A stretch of 64,000 bases of DNA from Panorpa germanica (taxonomy: Eukaryota > Arthropoda > Insecta > Mecoptera > Panorpidae), in contig OY783204.1 in NCBI GenBank assembly GCA_963678705.1, positions 25,058,759-25,122,758 on the forward strand, in the 5' to 3' direction. The notes under the pieces are model-generated. The model was not told the DNA's origin and did no database searches. It saw only the letters and a program-made list of their open reading frames with translations. Position numbers and translations under genes: made by a program. Below are positions 12,073-25,263 of this stretch, one piece after another; position 1 is the first letter of the stretch, and every line of letters starts with the position of its first letter.

Positions 12073-14293
12073 ATTTTTTTAGCATTTTCACTACTACACT
12101 AATAGTAAAAATGCATATATTGATATATGCATTTTGTTTTGCGCATATTTTTGGTTGTTTTAATTGCCATTTTTATCACCAACAACGTTCCTTCGTTGTT
12201 AAAATAGAATATTGAAAATTTCAAAATAGAAATTAAATGTTATTCTGAAATACATTTATTATTGTCATATACATTTTATGACAGGTACACATAAGATTCA
12301 TTTTAAAATATTATAACATAAGAGCGCTGGAAATTTTGAGTCAGAATAGGGCTCAAAATTTAGTCATAAATACTCGCAATTTCAGAACACTGTTTCTTGA
12401 GTTGTTAAAGCAACAAGTTTTGTATAAGACTTCTTTACAATGGAGTAACAGAGTTTTTTTGTTACATAAAAAAATAAAAAAGTTTTTAGGTATCTATTAT
12501 TATCATCAGTTATCTTTATTACAAATTGATTCTATCATATCATGTTATTAAAACTTGAGATTTATTTATATAGTTAAAGTATACATTTTGACATTTTGAT
12601 TTTGCTTTTTTTTCTAAATTATTTTTGTCAGCTATACCACAACCAATTGATAATCGTGTGCTTTTTGTGTTATTGATTATCGTTCTGATTGTGAGACTTA
12701 CTGGAACCACCTTCGGTTCACCTCTTGAAGGTGGCAGCAAATACCATACCGAAAGTTACATTTCTCTGTTCACGATACAGAAAATAGATCTACAAGGTGT
12801 ACAACGCCGTCTACACATCCTTTATTACTCCGTTTACACCTTCGTGCCGTTGGTAATACTGTAATCACGTCCAAATAATTACAACACAACAAAACAATAA
12901 ATTTTAATAATTGGAAAACACCTCCAAGTACTCCTCCCCCCGCCTTACCCCGGTCCTATCGTAGATTCCATAAATAATAACAATTTTATTGCTCTTATAT
13001 TAAAATATAAAACAGTGAAGGTCAATTTTAATAAAACCAGCTAATATATAACAAATTGGAGTCAATAGTCATAGCGGAATAAAAAGAAACGATTCAAAAT
13101 GAGTGAAATAAAATTAAGAGAAAAAAAATTACAAGACAAGAGTGATGATAAATTAAATCAAATAAAAACAAAACAAGGACGACGTAGCGTAACGTAGCAT
13201 GAGAAGAGAGAGGGGGAAGAATGTGAAGAGGAGTGGGCTTGTAGCTCATCCCTAACGCTTTGCCCCTTGGGTAACATAATTACGTTTTTCACATTCACAC
13301 TTTTGGCTCCAAATCTCAGTTTTCATTATTAAGATTAAAATCATTGAATTTTTCATGTCGTTTTTTAAAACAGTGAAATTTTAAAAGTATCGCAGTAATA
13401 TTCATCGAGGTAAGGGGTTGTATATAAACTACCATTAACCGGACAATGGGGGAGTGGTAGGTAGATAACTATAAAGCCTTACAAGAGAGAGAGTGCAGTT
13501 AGAGTTAAGCTACATAATTTTCTGCATTCATTTTATTTGGCACATTGAAGAAAGTTATTTTTAGCTCTGACGGACAACAACAAATTTTTTTAAAGAATGA
13601 CTTTTTTTCTAAGGCAAACGTCCTTTCGTCCTTTACGTTCCTACGTCTTGAAACAGATTTTTAAGTCGAAAGCTAGACCCGATGGATTCATTAAGGTTCT
13701 TTTTAAATTATGTTGCATAGTAGCATGTACGCAAGTCCTTGATTTGCGAAAATTGAGGGTCACAAAAATTGTTTTTATATATTTATTTTATTTAAATGTT
13801 TTTGCGAGGTAGAATCCCGCAGACGCTTCCTGTTGACACCGGCTTTTTAATTGAGAAACCGAAATTTATAACAGCAGTAGCCATGAATAGATCATTCTTG
13901 TTGTCGGTATATAAAGTATAAGAAAAAGCAGACTATTTTTAGGGGCGATAAAAGGCTACGTGCCTAGGAAGCTGGAGAAATAATATATAAAAAAAAAAAA
14001 CTTAAGATGTCTCCTAATAACTTCATGGCTGTACCGTAACTGATTTTGGACCATAGACTATTTAACCGTGTTTGCAGGGCGTCTTATAGCCACTTGACTA
14101 TGTTAAGGATTTGGTAGTCGGTGTAACGCGATGAGTAGAGACGGGGGGGAATGAGTGTGATTGTCGTAGTGGTGGGGTAACAATGACTTGGTGGTGAGGG
14201 TGGTAATGTTCTAAATGTGAAATGTAAATGTGTATTGTGGTTATGGAACAAACCATTAACTGCGCTAAGGCAGAAGCCTTGTAATAAGACCGC
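12073..14293. other. No gene recognised
   Basis: AT-rich with GC-richer islands at 12700-12850 and 13190-13300. At 12708-12735 CCACCTTC and GAAGGTGG form an 8-bp stem with a 12-base loop. The open frame 12625-12864 starts at a TTG and has one hydrophobic stretch; I do not recognise it. The frame at 13597-13812 is likewise unrecognised. Confidence 0.5.
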
Positions 14294-14318
14294 TAGGTGG
14301 CTAGGTGGCTGGGTGGCT
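14294..14318. repeat. 8-bp tandem repeat, TAGGTGGC x3
   Basis: Three units of TAGGTGGC (the third is TGGGTGGC) in a GT-rich patch (14100-14340) that also holds many GGT and GTGG words. Confidence 0.8.
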
Positions 14319-16446
14319 GACTATGTAGTGGTGGAGGTTACGTTTAAGTACACCAAGTCAAGACGAAGTGCCATTTGTGGTTCGTTATTACGAGGAGCAA
14401 CCTTGGATAACTGATAACGCTTTGAATGCGTACCGTTGAGATGTTACACTGTTCTGTTCCAACGTAGACTTTGCAGAATAGCGCCACACAACGTTCTTTA
14501 GGTGGGCCATTCAGTAACAGTACATAATCCAAAATTTATAAATAAAACTATGTTATTGTCAGGAATAATTAGGCTTTAGTAATCACAAATTATAACCCGT
14601 TATTTAATTGGTGGTATGTTAAACTTATACCGAAGTCATCGTACAATTTGCAATAAGAGATTATAAACTATTTGAATGCAAAGAAAGTCTAATCAATTTA
14701 ACTGATTTCATTTCTGTGAAAAATATATAGGTAAAATTTCTATGTAACAGTACTAGAATGCTAAAATTGCTTTATGACAAAAATTCATATAAATTCAAAT
14801 AAAAATTATTATAGCCATAGTAATTTTTAATATATACATAAGAATTTTTGCCACATAATTATCAAAACATTCAGGTACTATGCTCACATAGTACTTTTTA
14901 CTATTTCTTTCTCACAGAGTATATTTATAAATGTAAATTGTAAATGTATTTATTTTTTAGTGCTAATAATTATTATATAATAGTATTATAGACGGATAAT
15001 AGATCCCGCAACACTATTATTCTTTTGGAAATATCTATCAAATAATCCGATCTTCTTTTATCTTGAAAAATGTCAAAAGTATTCACTTGTTGTTTATCAA
15101 AAGGTTTATCATTAACAAACAAATGAATCTTACAAGACACATGACGTCAGAGAAAAACCTATAAAAAGTCCTTAAATCTATCATTACATATTTTGAAATA
15201 TTAAAGAAAAATTATACAATATTTAAAGCAACAGTTAATTAATCTACGAACCGCACGTTTTTTACACCTGCTCTCATCATTCATTAAGTGGCGGGCTAAC
15301 GAGTACGCTACTGTGATAACCCGTGGAGATATGACAAAAATACATTTAATAAATACTTGTTTTAATTAAAAATATTCAAAAAATAATTTTATTCTACTCA
15401 TATTTATAACTAAGGTATAATACTTTAGAATTAAGAAGCTTTGAAGCTTTTGAGCTTTCTTCAAATTATACGATTAAATATGATTGTATTAAATTTAAGT
15501 AGTAGATTTACTTTTTAATTACAAAAAAGGGAAAATCTATTGTACAGTCCCGTTACCTTCAAAAGAATTTAAAATATATTGTCAGCAACAATTTTTCTTG
15601 TAGTAAAATATTTTTTAACTTTTACGTAGAAGGGAAAAGCTCTTGTAATATACAAAAGTCTATTTTGAAAAGAGCTTTTCATCAATTTTGTTTATTTACA
15701 TTATAGTTTTAAGTATCTTACACTATTATTTATTTGCACCGTGTAGCAGACAATACTGTCTTAAGGCAAACAATACAATAAAGACAAAACTGCTTTAAGA
15801 CAGTTGTGCTTTTAATGTATAACAATTGTGAAGCCAGTTCACACCTTTTAATATATTTTTTTCCAAAATAATACGCATAAATTTAATGAATAGAAGAAGC
15901 AGCATTTAAAAGGTGCGACTTCACTCTATTCCAGTTTATTCTAAAACTTAATAAGAATAATAACGAAAGCTTTTGTTGTTCCTTCATTAAACCCGAGGTA
16001 AATCTCAGTGGAGCTTTATGAGATTTAAACATAAATAAACAAAAACATAACATTTAGTTTTTATGTAAACATTTCATACATTTAACAATACACCCTTACG
16101 ACCATTAAATGCAAATGAAAAGAGTCTCAAAAGTTCGTCTATATTCGGTAATATTCGGTTCTAAAGGAGTTCGTATCGTATTATACCCTTTAACATGGAC
16201 CTGGTAGGTATGCGTACCAGTACAGTAATCATCTAATGGAATATTATTATACGCATAATCATAATCATAATAAATGAGACAGAAGCCTAGGGAGAACCCA
16301 CTGGGTTCGTATGGTATCGTGCCTTGTTCCGTTGCCGATGTGATGGGCGCATTGCATACCGACGCTCTTCATAGAGAAAGAAGGGTAGCAACAAATCAGG
16401 GCTTGGAAAGTTACAGTGCAAGAATGTATTTATTAATTTAATATAT
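14319..16446. other. No gene recognised
   Basis: AT-rich. TATGCTCACATAGTACTTTTTAC at 14880-14902 resembles 34398-34421 (TATGCTCATATAGTAATTTTTAC), hinting at another old dispersed repeat whose borders I cannot place. No coding signal. Confidence 0.55.
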
Positions 16447-16592
16447 CCCAGTAAACAATTTCACTTCAATTATAGTTCGCATCAACTGTATCTTCATTTA
16501 TATTCCGACAGGTGGAGTGGTTCCGTCATCTGTAGCCGATAAAACAGACATTTCATATGAATGATTGTGAGAAACTATAAATGAACTCTTTC
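16447..16592 (-). repeat. Dispersed repeat family D, copy 1 (internally deleted)
   Basis: Opens with CCCAGTAAACAATTT and continues with a segment containing CCGATAAAACAGACATTTCATATGAATGA. It is matched in inverted orientation by 59487-59671. Compared with that copy it lacks about 45 bases just inside the CCCAGTAAACAATTT end. Class unknown. Confidence 0.75.
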
Positions 16593-16739
16593 ATAACAAA
16601 AAAATCATACGCCTCTCCAATATGATGTCAAGTTGCCAGGATTAACATTGTTTCAATATTAAATCACGTAATTACGTCTCATTACCAACCGAAACTAAAA
16701 ACTATTCTAACAAAAAGTACTCTCTCATTCTTATACTCT

Positions 16740-17160
16740 CATCTCTTGCTTCCTAATCCTCCTTGTTTCTCATCCTCTGTATATCCACCTCCATCGTTCT
16801 TTGTGTCACAACAAATTCTCTATTTTCTTTTCACTAACAATCCTAAATTCGCATCCCTCCCTTTATATGTTTCAACGTTTTATTTTCTCGCTTATACATT
16901 CTACAAACCTCCTTTTTTCCTTTCGCCCCATTTCCCGTTCTGAATCTTACTATTCGCTTTGTATGTCTTATGAGTTTTCTTCTCCCATATTCTTTTGTAT
17001 CTCTTTGTATTTCGTCTGGTGAATTTTCGCCATCCTTTTCTATAGATTGTTATTTACATTCAGTTCCCTCAGCTCCATCTCTACACTTCTTTCCTCTTCT
17101 CTCATCCTCTTCTACTGCCGCTACGTTCCGTTTATAGTATTCTTTCCTCCTTTGCGTTCT
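16740..17160 (-). pseudogene. Degenerate LINE ORF2 C-terminus, same family as 11336-12063
   Basis: Minus-strand translation in three switching frames recovers the same landmarks, in the same order, as the LINE at 11336-12063: RRKEYYKRN (compare KKRKEYFERN), then RIVRFRTGNGAKG (compare RTARFRLGNEERG), then VCRMYKRENKTLKHI (compare KCRMCGAEDETLEHI). The second zinc-knuckle cysteine is replaced by tyrosine, and stops and frameshifts separate the blocks. It is an older relic of the same or a close family. Borders are approximate. The CT-rich look of the plus strand here is explained by the Lys/Arg/Glu-rich protein on the other strand. Confidence 0.75.
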
Positions 17161-18444
17161 CACTGTAACACACTATTTATTTATTTTATTTTGGAAAACA
17201 TAGCAGGAAAAATAGTCGCCTGTCAGAGTAGCTGATACTGTCATCAAAACGTTGTTATATCATATATATAATTCCCAAGGATTAGTTTTGCAATGAATTA
17301 AAAAAATTGGAAATATGTCGCCTATTTCACATTATATTTGAGAAACAAAACAGTCAGCTCTTAATGATACAGTCTAGGTAATATTTCATTTAAAATTAAA
17401 GTATTTTAGAACGTTCTTTGCCATCCATGCTGTGTTGTGTATAAAAGCAAAAGTGTTTACAACCCCTGTGTTAGGTGAATAACATTACCCTATTTAAACC
17501 CCTTATACTTCCACCCTTGTTGAGTGAGCGCAGCGCGGTGGTATCTTCAAATGTCTAAAGAGATAAGCAAATGTTACAAGGAAAAAACCAGAGAAGCAGA
17601 GAAAAAGGTGATTCTTATTGCAAATTGACATTAGTGTATATGCCTACATACAATCAGTACAATTTAATGGGCAAAACAAATTACATTTTCTGTAATTTCA
17701 GATATATATTATAAAATATGTATATTATAAATATAAGAGTTAAGAAATTATCTTATCAGATGACTATTATATTCGTTTAACTAAGATGGCGGCTCTATTT
17801 ATATATTTATTACTTTAATAAAAAATAAATTCTTTAAAAAATATTTTTTAAAGTAATAAAGAAAAAAGTATACAAATATTTATCTGTTCAATTTGGTTTT
17901 ACTATTGAGGGGTGTTTGTCTGTGAGGGGCTGAAAGTATCATCTTCCCTTGAATCTTAGGGATTTATTTAATTATTTTTTTAGTAACAGTTACAAATTAT
18001 AGGTGGCGTTATTTTAAATGGCGAAATTTATGTAAGGTGCACACGGGGGCAAGCAAATGCGTAAACTAATAAATTAACCCTACAAAATTACACAGTGCAA
18101 AAATCTAAGATACGACAGTGACCGACAGCAACGACAATACGGTATAAAATTTAAGTTTAAGCTAAGCACCAAAACAATGAAGATACAATAAAAAATTGTA
18201 AAATAATTTTTGTACAAATTAGGAATAATAAAATTTTTAAACATAACTTTAACTTTAATAAATTAGCAGTCGAATATATTAGGCAGAGGAGGAACATCCT
18301 GTTTAAGTACCCTGGCAATGTAAATTGTAAGGGACTCTTTAATAACTGTTTTACTTTGTTCTCAATTGTATCTAGGTGCAATTGAATTTCCCTCCATATA
18401 ATTCTCCTATAGTCCGACTGCTTAGTGCAGTAGTAAATAAGATA
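17161..18444. other. No gene recognised
   Basis: AT-rich, no recognisable coding or RNA feature. The string GGTGCACACGGGGGCAAGC at 18037-18055 looks like a transposon end, but I found no matching second end. Confidence 0.55.
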
Positions 18445-18468
18445 CCCAGTAAACAATTTGGTGAAGTG
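18445..18468 (-). repeat. Family D terminal fragment
   Basis: CCCAGTAAACAATTTGGTGA and the next four bases equal the inverse complement of the family D end at 59648-59671. Only this end is present. Confidence 0.6.
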
Positions 18469-19547
18469 CCCTATTTGGTGAAGTTCGAGTCACTCGTACA
18501 ATTCTATTCTAACGCTTTACAAGTTCTCTACCTGTCACAGATTTTGTGTTAGTTTTTCATAATAATATTCTTTCTTTTTCCAACATCATTCATTAAGTAT
18601 TTCTGTTTCTTTCCTACGTGGATATACTTTTTTTAAGTTCACTTTCATCTCATTTATTCCAAAGTGAGAGAGAAACGAGATGCGGTTAGACAAGTTAAAT
18701 ATATTTTTCACCGTTACACTTGTATACTTGTATAGTATTTTGTTCAGTACAGTATGCTTAAAGTATATGCTATCCTTTTTCAACAAATATTTCTTTAATG
18801 GTAATAGACAGACTCTATCTCCCTCAATCCCCGAATATAATGTATATAAACGAAGATAGAATCTAGTGATGGTAAGACAGAGGTTTTAAACCTAACGCAG
18901 ACCTGCCGATCGTGGATTTTTGTATCACCAACATAATGTAAAAAAACTAATATAACGAGTATTGTTAAAGATGAATAATATTCATTAATCAATATCAATC
19001 TCATCAATATCATTATCATCAATATCCATATATGGATTTCTACGGAAATGTATCATGGAAAAACAGACTGATTTATATGTAGATGAAGTTAATTATTTAA
19101 TTGCTTTTATTATTTTTATTAACGCTGGTTAAAAATTAACAGAACATTTGCACACATTTATAACACAAAATAATATCCGGTAAAACCATCGATCTGTCTG
19201 TATGCAGCATTATTATAAACCACTGTCGTTCTGCTCGACCGAATGTGTCACATTTTACACTTTATGCGCTATTTTCCATTAAACTCGATAAATTGGAATG
19301 TTTACAATAACAATTTTATTCTATGCAGTGTTTTAAATGTCAAATTAAAAATATTTGGTGTTATTAAATCGTTGCACGGTCAGAGGCGGCGGGAACTAAA
19401 TCTGTCTCAACGTTTGATTAAATTGAATACATAATTACAGTGGCAAATAATACAAAAAGAAACGTCACTTGCTTTTCTGATTTATTAATTAAGTGTTCTT
19501 TTGTGAATCCAACTAATTAACAGAATGCTAGAAACAATAAATTCTGT
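18469..19547. other. No gene recognised
   Basis: AT-rich. A loose ATCAATATCATT repeat occurs around 18985-19027. Open frames are short and unrecognised. Confidence 0.6.
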
Positions 19548-20186
19548 AATGGGCTTGTGTCCTCATTTTTTAGTGGTCGATTTTTCAATTGTTGATTAAA
19601 ATTGATGTTAATACATGTGTATTGGCGTGTCTATTTTATTAACTATCTAAATGTTGACGGAGATATATCAACTTAAAGTTTTCATTGTAGTTTTAGCGTT
19701 AGAAATGTTCGGCCATATTTTTATGACGTGAAATGCATTTTAACGTCAGTTATTTGTTGACTAGGTTAGTGCTGCGGTAATGTTTTGTAGCTGTTAGTAG
19801 TCAAATAATCAAGTCAAGTCAAAGAATAATAAGTTTTTATTTTATTTAACCCTGCTAAGGCAGACATAATATTGAAATATGATTGTTCCTTGAAATAACT
19901 GTAAATAATATTTTATATTTTGATATATAAATGCATATAGCAGAGATTTATGAGCTGTAAGGTTGGTAACCTTACACAAGGATTCTGATCTCACATGCAT
20001 TTAGAATGTGTACAACGTTGAATCCCTTTAATAATTAAAGAGACGAAATGACTTTTTTAATTGCTAATAACTCCTAACATATAAGGAGTTATTAAAAAAT
20101 AATTGAACATTTGTGGTTATAGTAACCGACTTTATCAATATATAGTACACTTTTATAGAAATTAAGACATAGAACACTAGCCCATT
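19548..20186. mobile_element. TIR element family E, copy 1
   Basis: Begins AATGGGCTTGTGTCC and ends with the imperfect inverse (GAACACTAGCCCATT). The body matches 45551-46146 nearly throughout in the same orientation, including GTATTGGCGTGTCTATTTTA, TGACGTGAAATGCATTT and AACCCTGCTAA. This copy holds an extra hairpin (AACTCCTAACATATAAGGAGTT, 20067-20088) absent from the other. There is no open frame of note, so it is non-autonomous. The target duplication is not clear. Confidence 0.85.
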
Positions 20187-21015
20187 CCAAATTTGTATGA
20201 CAGTATGTGGAAATACTGATACGTCACTGATTACTATTTATTTATTAATCTGAAAATAAATAACATATTTAATCGCATTATGACTGTAAAGCCGTTTGCA
20301 TAAAATTAATAAATAAATTCACAACATTTATTTTGTATTAAAAATTAATTAATCATTTAAATGAAATGCATGAAATTATGGCGAGTTTATTAATTACATT
20401 ACGACTACTAACACTGTTTTATTTAATGACTAAACTGATGGTATATTCCTTTAATGCGAATTACTACAACGAAAATTACTACAACGCAAATTTTTTGATT
20501 ACCGGATATTTTTCACTACAACTTTATTACAGAATTTGATCTTTAATTTAATTACAAAATTTCAAATGTTTTGATCAGATACAAAGTGAGGTATTAATAA
20601 TAAAAGTGAGCATATTTAAGTTGCAGGAATTCCTGCAAAGTTTGAACGTATATGTTGAAAACGCTTATGCAGATTTAAGCAAAAAAAAAAAAACTGATTT
20701 GTTGTAGAGCATTAAATTAGGAAAGTTTTTTGTTTGACCAGTTAATAACAAAGGTAAAAAGTTTAAAAGTTGATATTTTTTAAAACAATATACACAAAGT
20801 ACGTATCGCGATATGGCAACGTTGTATATTGTCATGCTTTGCGTGTATACTTCTTCTACACTATACACAATATGTACTTTACTATTTACAACCGTGTTGC
20901 CATATTTCTGAATGATATTTATTCTGTATATATATATCAAATAAATAAAATACCGTTCAAGGAAAGCAATGGCTTGACAAGTGTTATCTGGACATGGTAT
21001 GTTTTTTTAATGGAA
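20187..21015. other. No gene recognised
   Basis: AT-rich. Overlapping open frames at 20665-20940 (minus) and 20770-21099 (plus) show no recognisable protein. A poly-A run lies at 20681-20693. Confidence 0.55.
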
Positions 21016-21234
21016 AAGCAGTGCTTTATCAAAACACGAAATTCAGATTTTTATATTGTTTCGAAATTTATAAAAGTAGCGTCACTAAAACTATTCTAAT
21101 TCGTAAACTAAAAATCGGAATGTCATAAAATTTTGACACATATCGTTTGAAGGTTGGTACTATCTAAAAATCATAAGGATTTGTCAATATTGGCGCCATC
21201 TATACGTCATCAATCGAACTTATTGAGTGATGTA
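21016..21234 (+). repeat. Dispersed repeat family F, copy 1
   Basis: From AAGCAGTGCTTTATC to TTATTGAGTGATGT, about 220 bases. It is shared in the same orientation with 59969-60190 and 60981-61170. Conserved internal words are GTAGCGTCACTAAAAC, TTTTGACACATATCGTTT and GGTTGGTACTATCTAAAA, and a GCCATCTAT-type word lies near the 3' end. There are no inverted ends; the class could be SINE-like or Helitron-like, unresolved. Confidence 0.8.
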
Positions 21235-22670
21235 TTACAAAATTATAATATATCCTATATATCCAAGTATACTTTTGCTACGATTGCCAGTAGCTTCATT
21301 AAGTATGTTATATTAACCTTTATAAGTGCATGTAACTCTATTGTGGTAAACAAATTAACTAACTGTTAATTATGCATTGTCCTTATACCATACTACAGTC
21401 AAACCATTATCCATTCTATATTAATAACCCTACAATCTTACTGACATAATCAAGCATTTAAAATTACCGGAAGTTTTATGTATAAAATATGAAAATGATC
21501 ATAAATAGTGAATGAATCTCCTATGGATTATGTGTACATTATTTACGGATAAATCAGTATTCAAGATATGCCCTTGTCCTTATTCAACGATAGACTTAAC
21601 TATAATATAATGGAGTAAGATCAATCAAAATAATATGAAAGATTTTCATCACTGAAATTATAAGGTAAAATTCATTATCAAAATCTACCTTATAAACATA
21701 AAATATAAACTCATGTATTATCTTTTACCTAACGTTACGTTTTGTTCTTTAACGAAGTTTAATATATTTCTGTTACAATGTCATTAAATAAATGCATAAA
21801 CATTAAATTAATATTAATTTACTATGCAACAATATATAATCTTGCATAAAATGCTGTATCAACTTGAAGAAACGTAAATTTGTGTCGACAGATAACTTTT
21901 GTTATATAATTTTATATTATGTTAACCTAAAATATGTTATATAACCTTACATAACCTTAAATATTAGATTATGTTTTCTGATTATTTCCAAAATTTGAAG
22001 GAATGTAGTTTAAAATTGTTTTAAAAAAAAATTGTAAATAAAAACTGTATTTATTTTTATTTCAAGTCCAATACAATCAAATCTTATATCTAGACTAATT
22101 ATATAGCTTCCACCTGATCTAAATTATTAATTTTAATCTTATTATCATTTATAAATTTAATCATTATTATTAAATGCAAGCTGCAATGCTTTTTTTATTC
22201 AATGATGCACTAGATAATTTTAATGATTGAATCAAAATGTGGTTTGGTTTGTGATAAATATCACATAGAGATAAAAAATGAAGGTAATCCATCATCCGTC
22301 GTTCATCAGCGTGTGCCGCAGCTTCACAGATTCATCGCGGATGGAATCCTGAACATTGACTAAACCACAACTTCGTTCTGTCAGTTTATTGTATAGACAA
22401 AAACCATATGATTACGTATTTAAAACTTGTAAGTCAGGTGTAGGCAACATACATCAATATATCTAAATTAGCAAACACCTAAAAGCTGCTCTAATCCATC
22501 TAATAATTCAAGAGTAATATAGATACACTTCTTATAAATTTAATATGTTACCAACAACTGCAAATCAGATCCTACCGACTGCGCCATTATACATCCAATA
22601 TCTCACTAGCTTATTGTTTGTTTTTAAGGTTATTTTATTGTGTGGCACATAACTAAACCTCTACATGTAC
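21235..22670. other. No gene recognised
   Basis: AT-rich. A GC-richer patch at 22290-22380 contains no recognisable coding sequence. Confidence 0.6.
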
Positions 22671-22758
22671 TCACGGTGTCACTCATTGTCAGTATTCTGT
22701 ATTCTGTATTCTGTATTCTGTATTCTGTACTCAGTACTCAATTCGAGTGACACCGTGA
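22671..22758. repeat. 14-bp inverted repeat flanking (GTATTCT)5
   Basis: TCACGGTGTCACTC (22671-22684) is perfectly complementary to GAGTGACACCGTGA (22745-22758). Between them five units of GTATTCT occupy 22692-22729. It could be a microsatellite-bearing mini-MITE or a cruciform. Confidence 0.85.
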
Positions 22759-24619
22759 CACGTGATGTACTCGTTATTTTCTGTGTTGTAGTCATACCAT
22801 GGTATTGAGTGGTTGTTGTTGTTTTATTTTGAGTCACTGCTCATGTGACACTGTTTTAAAACTTTGTGATGTAATTGAATAAACAAGTTCAACACATTTG
22901 AGTTGTATTATAAGTGGGAAATGTATTCCACATACACTGCAATGTATGTAGAATTTAGAATATATAATGCAATGCTACTTGGGATTGTGACAAATAAGAA
23001 TTTAATTGAAATTATTTTACGTTATTTATAATTGTTACAAATTGCAGCACTTTTAAGTGTTATTAAAGTTAAGACGATCAAAATGTAGAAAAAGGGAGAT
23101 AAGAAGTTTCTTGAAACATAACTCTTCACCTTTTTAAAAAAAATTATATGAAATTTGTAGAAAAGAAGAGCGAAAGTTAGAAATGTGGACAGATTTAAAT
23201 TTAGATTTAGAATCGCTTTTAGTTTCATTTTATAAGTCATCAGATATTAAGGACTATTCTTTAAAATAAAATTTCTCTTTGAAGATCATTTCATAAGAGG
23301 AGAATATCTTTCATAAATATAATTTATGTATTATTTCAGATAAACAATACCATCTTTCGTTAGTGCTGCTTCAGAAACTTATAAATAGAAAGCTTTTTCC
23401 TTTTATAAATATGACATATTTATGTCATCTCACTCCATCCCTTCCACACTTCTTGACCACTTTAATTATCAAAGTATCCAACGTCACTCTACTACATCCC
23501 ACAAATATTTTCATGTTTATCCATAAAATCCAAAGAACAATCAAAATACTACCATTAATGTCACCATAAATTAGATTTAGTGATTTCTTTACTAATGACA
23601 CAATCTCCTAAATCCAATGAGATGGCCGATCTGGAGTCTTGGACTCGGTACTGTGATTTCAGACCACTAAGATATTTAGGGAATAAAAGGAATTGTTTGG
23701 ATTTCTGGAATGTAAGAAGCTTTTCGTATAGGAGCATGTTCGAGCTCTAGGCGTTTGTATTATGAAGGGATCATAGATATTTCTCCATCTCCTTTTTGTT
23801 TAGGGATGCAATGCATTATATAAAAACGGGAGCGTAAATTTATGTATATGATATGTAATGTTATAAAAAAAATTATACCAAAAATAAATTGAAGTACAAT
23901 TTTATAAAATATACAAACTATTCGTCGTGGCTTTAATAATTCTTTTGCTTTTAGCGACACAAAACATGAATCCTACCTTATATTCATTTAATCTAATTTT
24001 ATAGCAATTTTAATAGCCTTTAATACTTAACACTGCTACATTCTAGCTATAGAAACTTTTCCACCTCTTGGATCTCTTCCTCCTTCCAAAAAGTGAGACG
24101 TACGAAATTAGCTCTTACTTGTAAATTTAAAAATATTTAAGACTAGAGACATTTTTCACTAAATCATAAATTATAGATACAGAAAACTTTATTAAAAATA
24201 TGATTTAACAATAAGAAAATAATTATTCATCATATTTCTTTGTCTATAGAGTTTAATATCTTTTAATATCATGATATAAATGAAAGATACAAAAAAGAAA
24301 GAAAAACAAACATCAAAATATATAAGAAATCTGAAAATAGTATGGTGTACTTTCCCTTTTGTTATATAGACAATAATGCGTAAGCCGAGACCTAGTAAGA
24401 ACAAAAAGTAAAATGCCTTGGGCTATGATAACTTCAGAAAGATAAAAGAAAATTCTTTATAAATGGAAAGAAAAAAAAAAAGAAAAACTTCCAGAAATAT
24501 AAACTGCGCACCATTGAGTAATATAAAAAAAATTGTACGACCGATTGGATACAAATTTGATCTCGAAAATGTAAAATAAGTAAAGTGATTGATAATATTC
24601 TTTTCTTCTATCATATTTA
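22759..24619. other. No gene recognised
   Basis: AT-rich with short open frames of hydrophobic AT-codon composition (Ile, Phe, Leu, Tyr), which is what random AT-rich DNA gives. No feature named. Confidence 0.6.
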
Positions 24620-24650
24620 GGGGCAGGGCTCCAGGGGAAGGGGGAGGGGT
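24620..24650 (+). other. Predicted G-quadruplex motif
   Basis: Five G-runs (GGGG, GGG, GGGG, GGGGG, GGGG) separated by loops of 1-5 bases. The motif stands isolated in AT-rich sequence. Function unknown. Confidence 0.7.
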
Positions 24651-24962
24651 GGATGATTTTCTCGTACTTGTGTTATTGAAGGGTAAATGTTATGAAGGGT
24701 ATTAGAAAGGTGTTCAATGTTTTCATAACCACGCAATTTGTTATTCAACTTTCTTTTCTCATGCTGAAGGCATATTATAATATTTTCCTTCTGTAAGTAG
24801 ATGTACTTATTTTTGTAATGGTGTTGTCTTTATTGTTTAAGTATTTGTGTGTGACCTGTTTAACACAAAAATGTACAAAAATAACATTTTAGAATTCTGA
24901 TGTTAAATAAGACTGAAACAAACACTTAGAAATTATAACATACCATTTTATAAACAGTAAAA

Positions 24963-25263
24963 GTACTAGCTGACCCGAGAGACGTTGTCCTGTCCAAATC
25001 TTAATAATTTTTTTCACAATTCAACTGAAAATAAATAACTGAATCAGTATTTCGTCACTATTCACAATTTGACAATCAGCTGTCGAACCAAAAATCCCAT
25101 AGAAAAAAGCACTTTAATATTTTCCAGAATTTTCCCATTTCCAGGGCAAATTATGCAATATTTTTTTCGCTAAAACCTTATTCAGACTATCACGAACATT
25201 TGAAAAAAAGAATTAGTCGAATCGGTCCAGCCGTTTTCGAGTGATGGGCTTACAAATGAACAG
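24963..25263 (+). mobile_element. RTE-like non-LTR retroelement fragment (non-coding)
   Basis: Starts ACTAGCTGACCCGAGAGACG and ends with GTCGAATCGGTCCAGCCGTT followed by a TCGAGTGATGGGCTTAC-type tail. Sequences with GCTGACCC near one end and CGGTCCAGCCGTT near the other are widespread in insect genomes as short retroelement copies, and I associate them with RTE-clade LINE tails. That assignment is from memory of the pattern. No open frame survives. Confidence 0.55.

Noticed and set aside
18037-18055. GGTGCACACGGGGGCAAGC, similar to a transposon terminus
   Set aside because: No second end found in the window.
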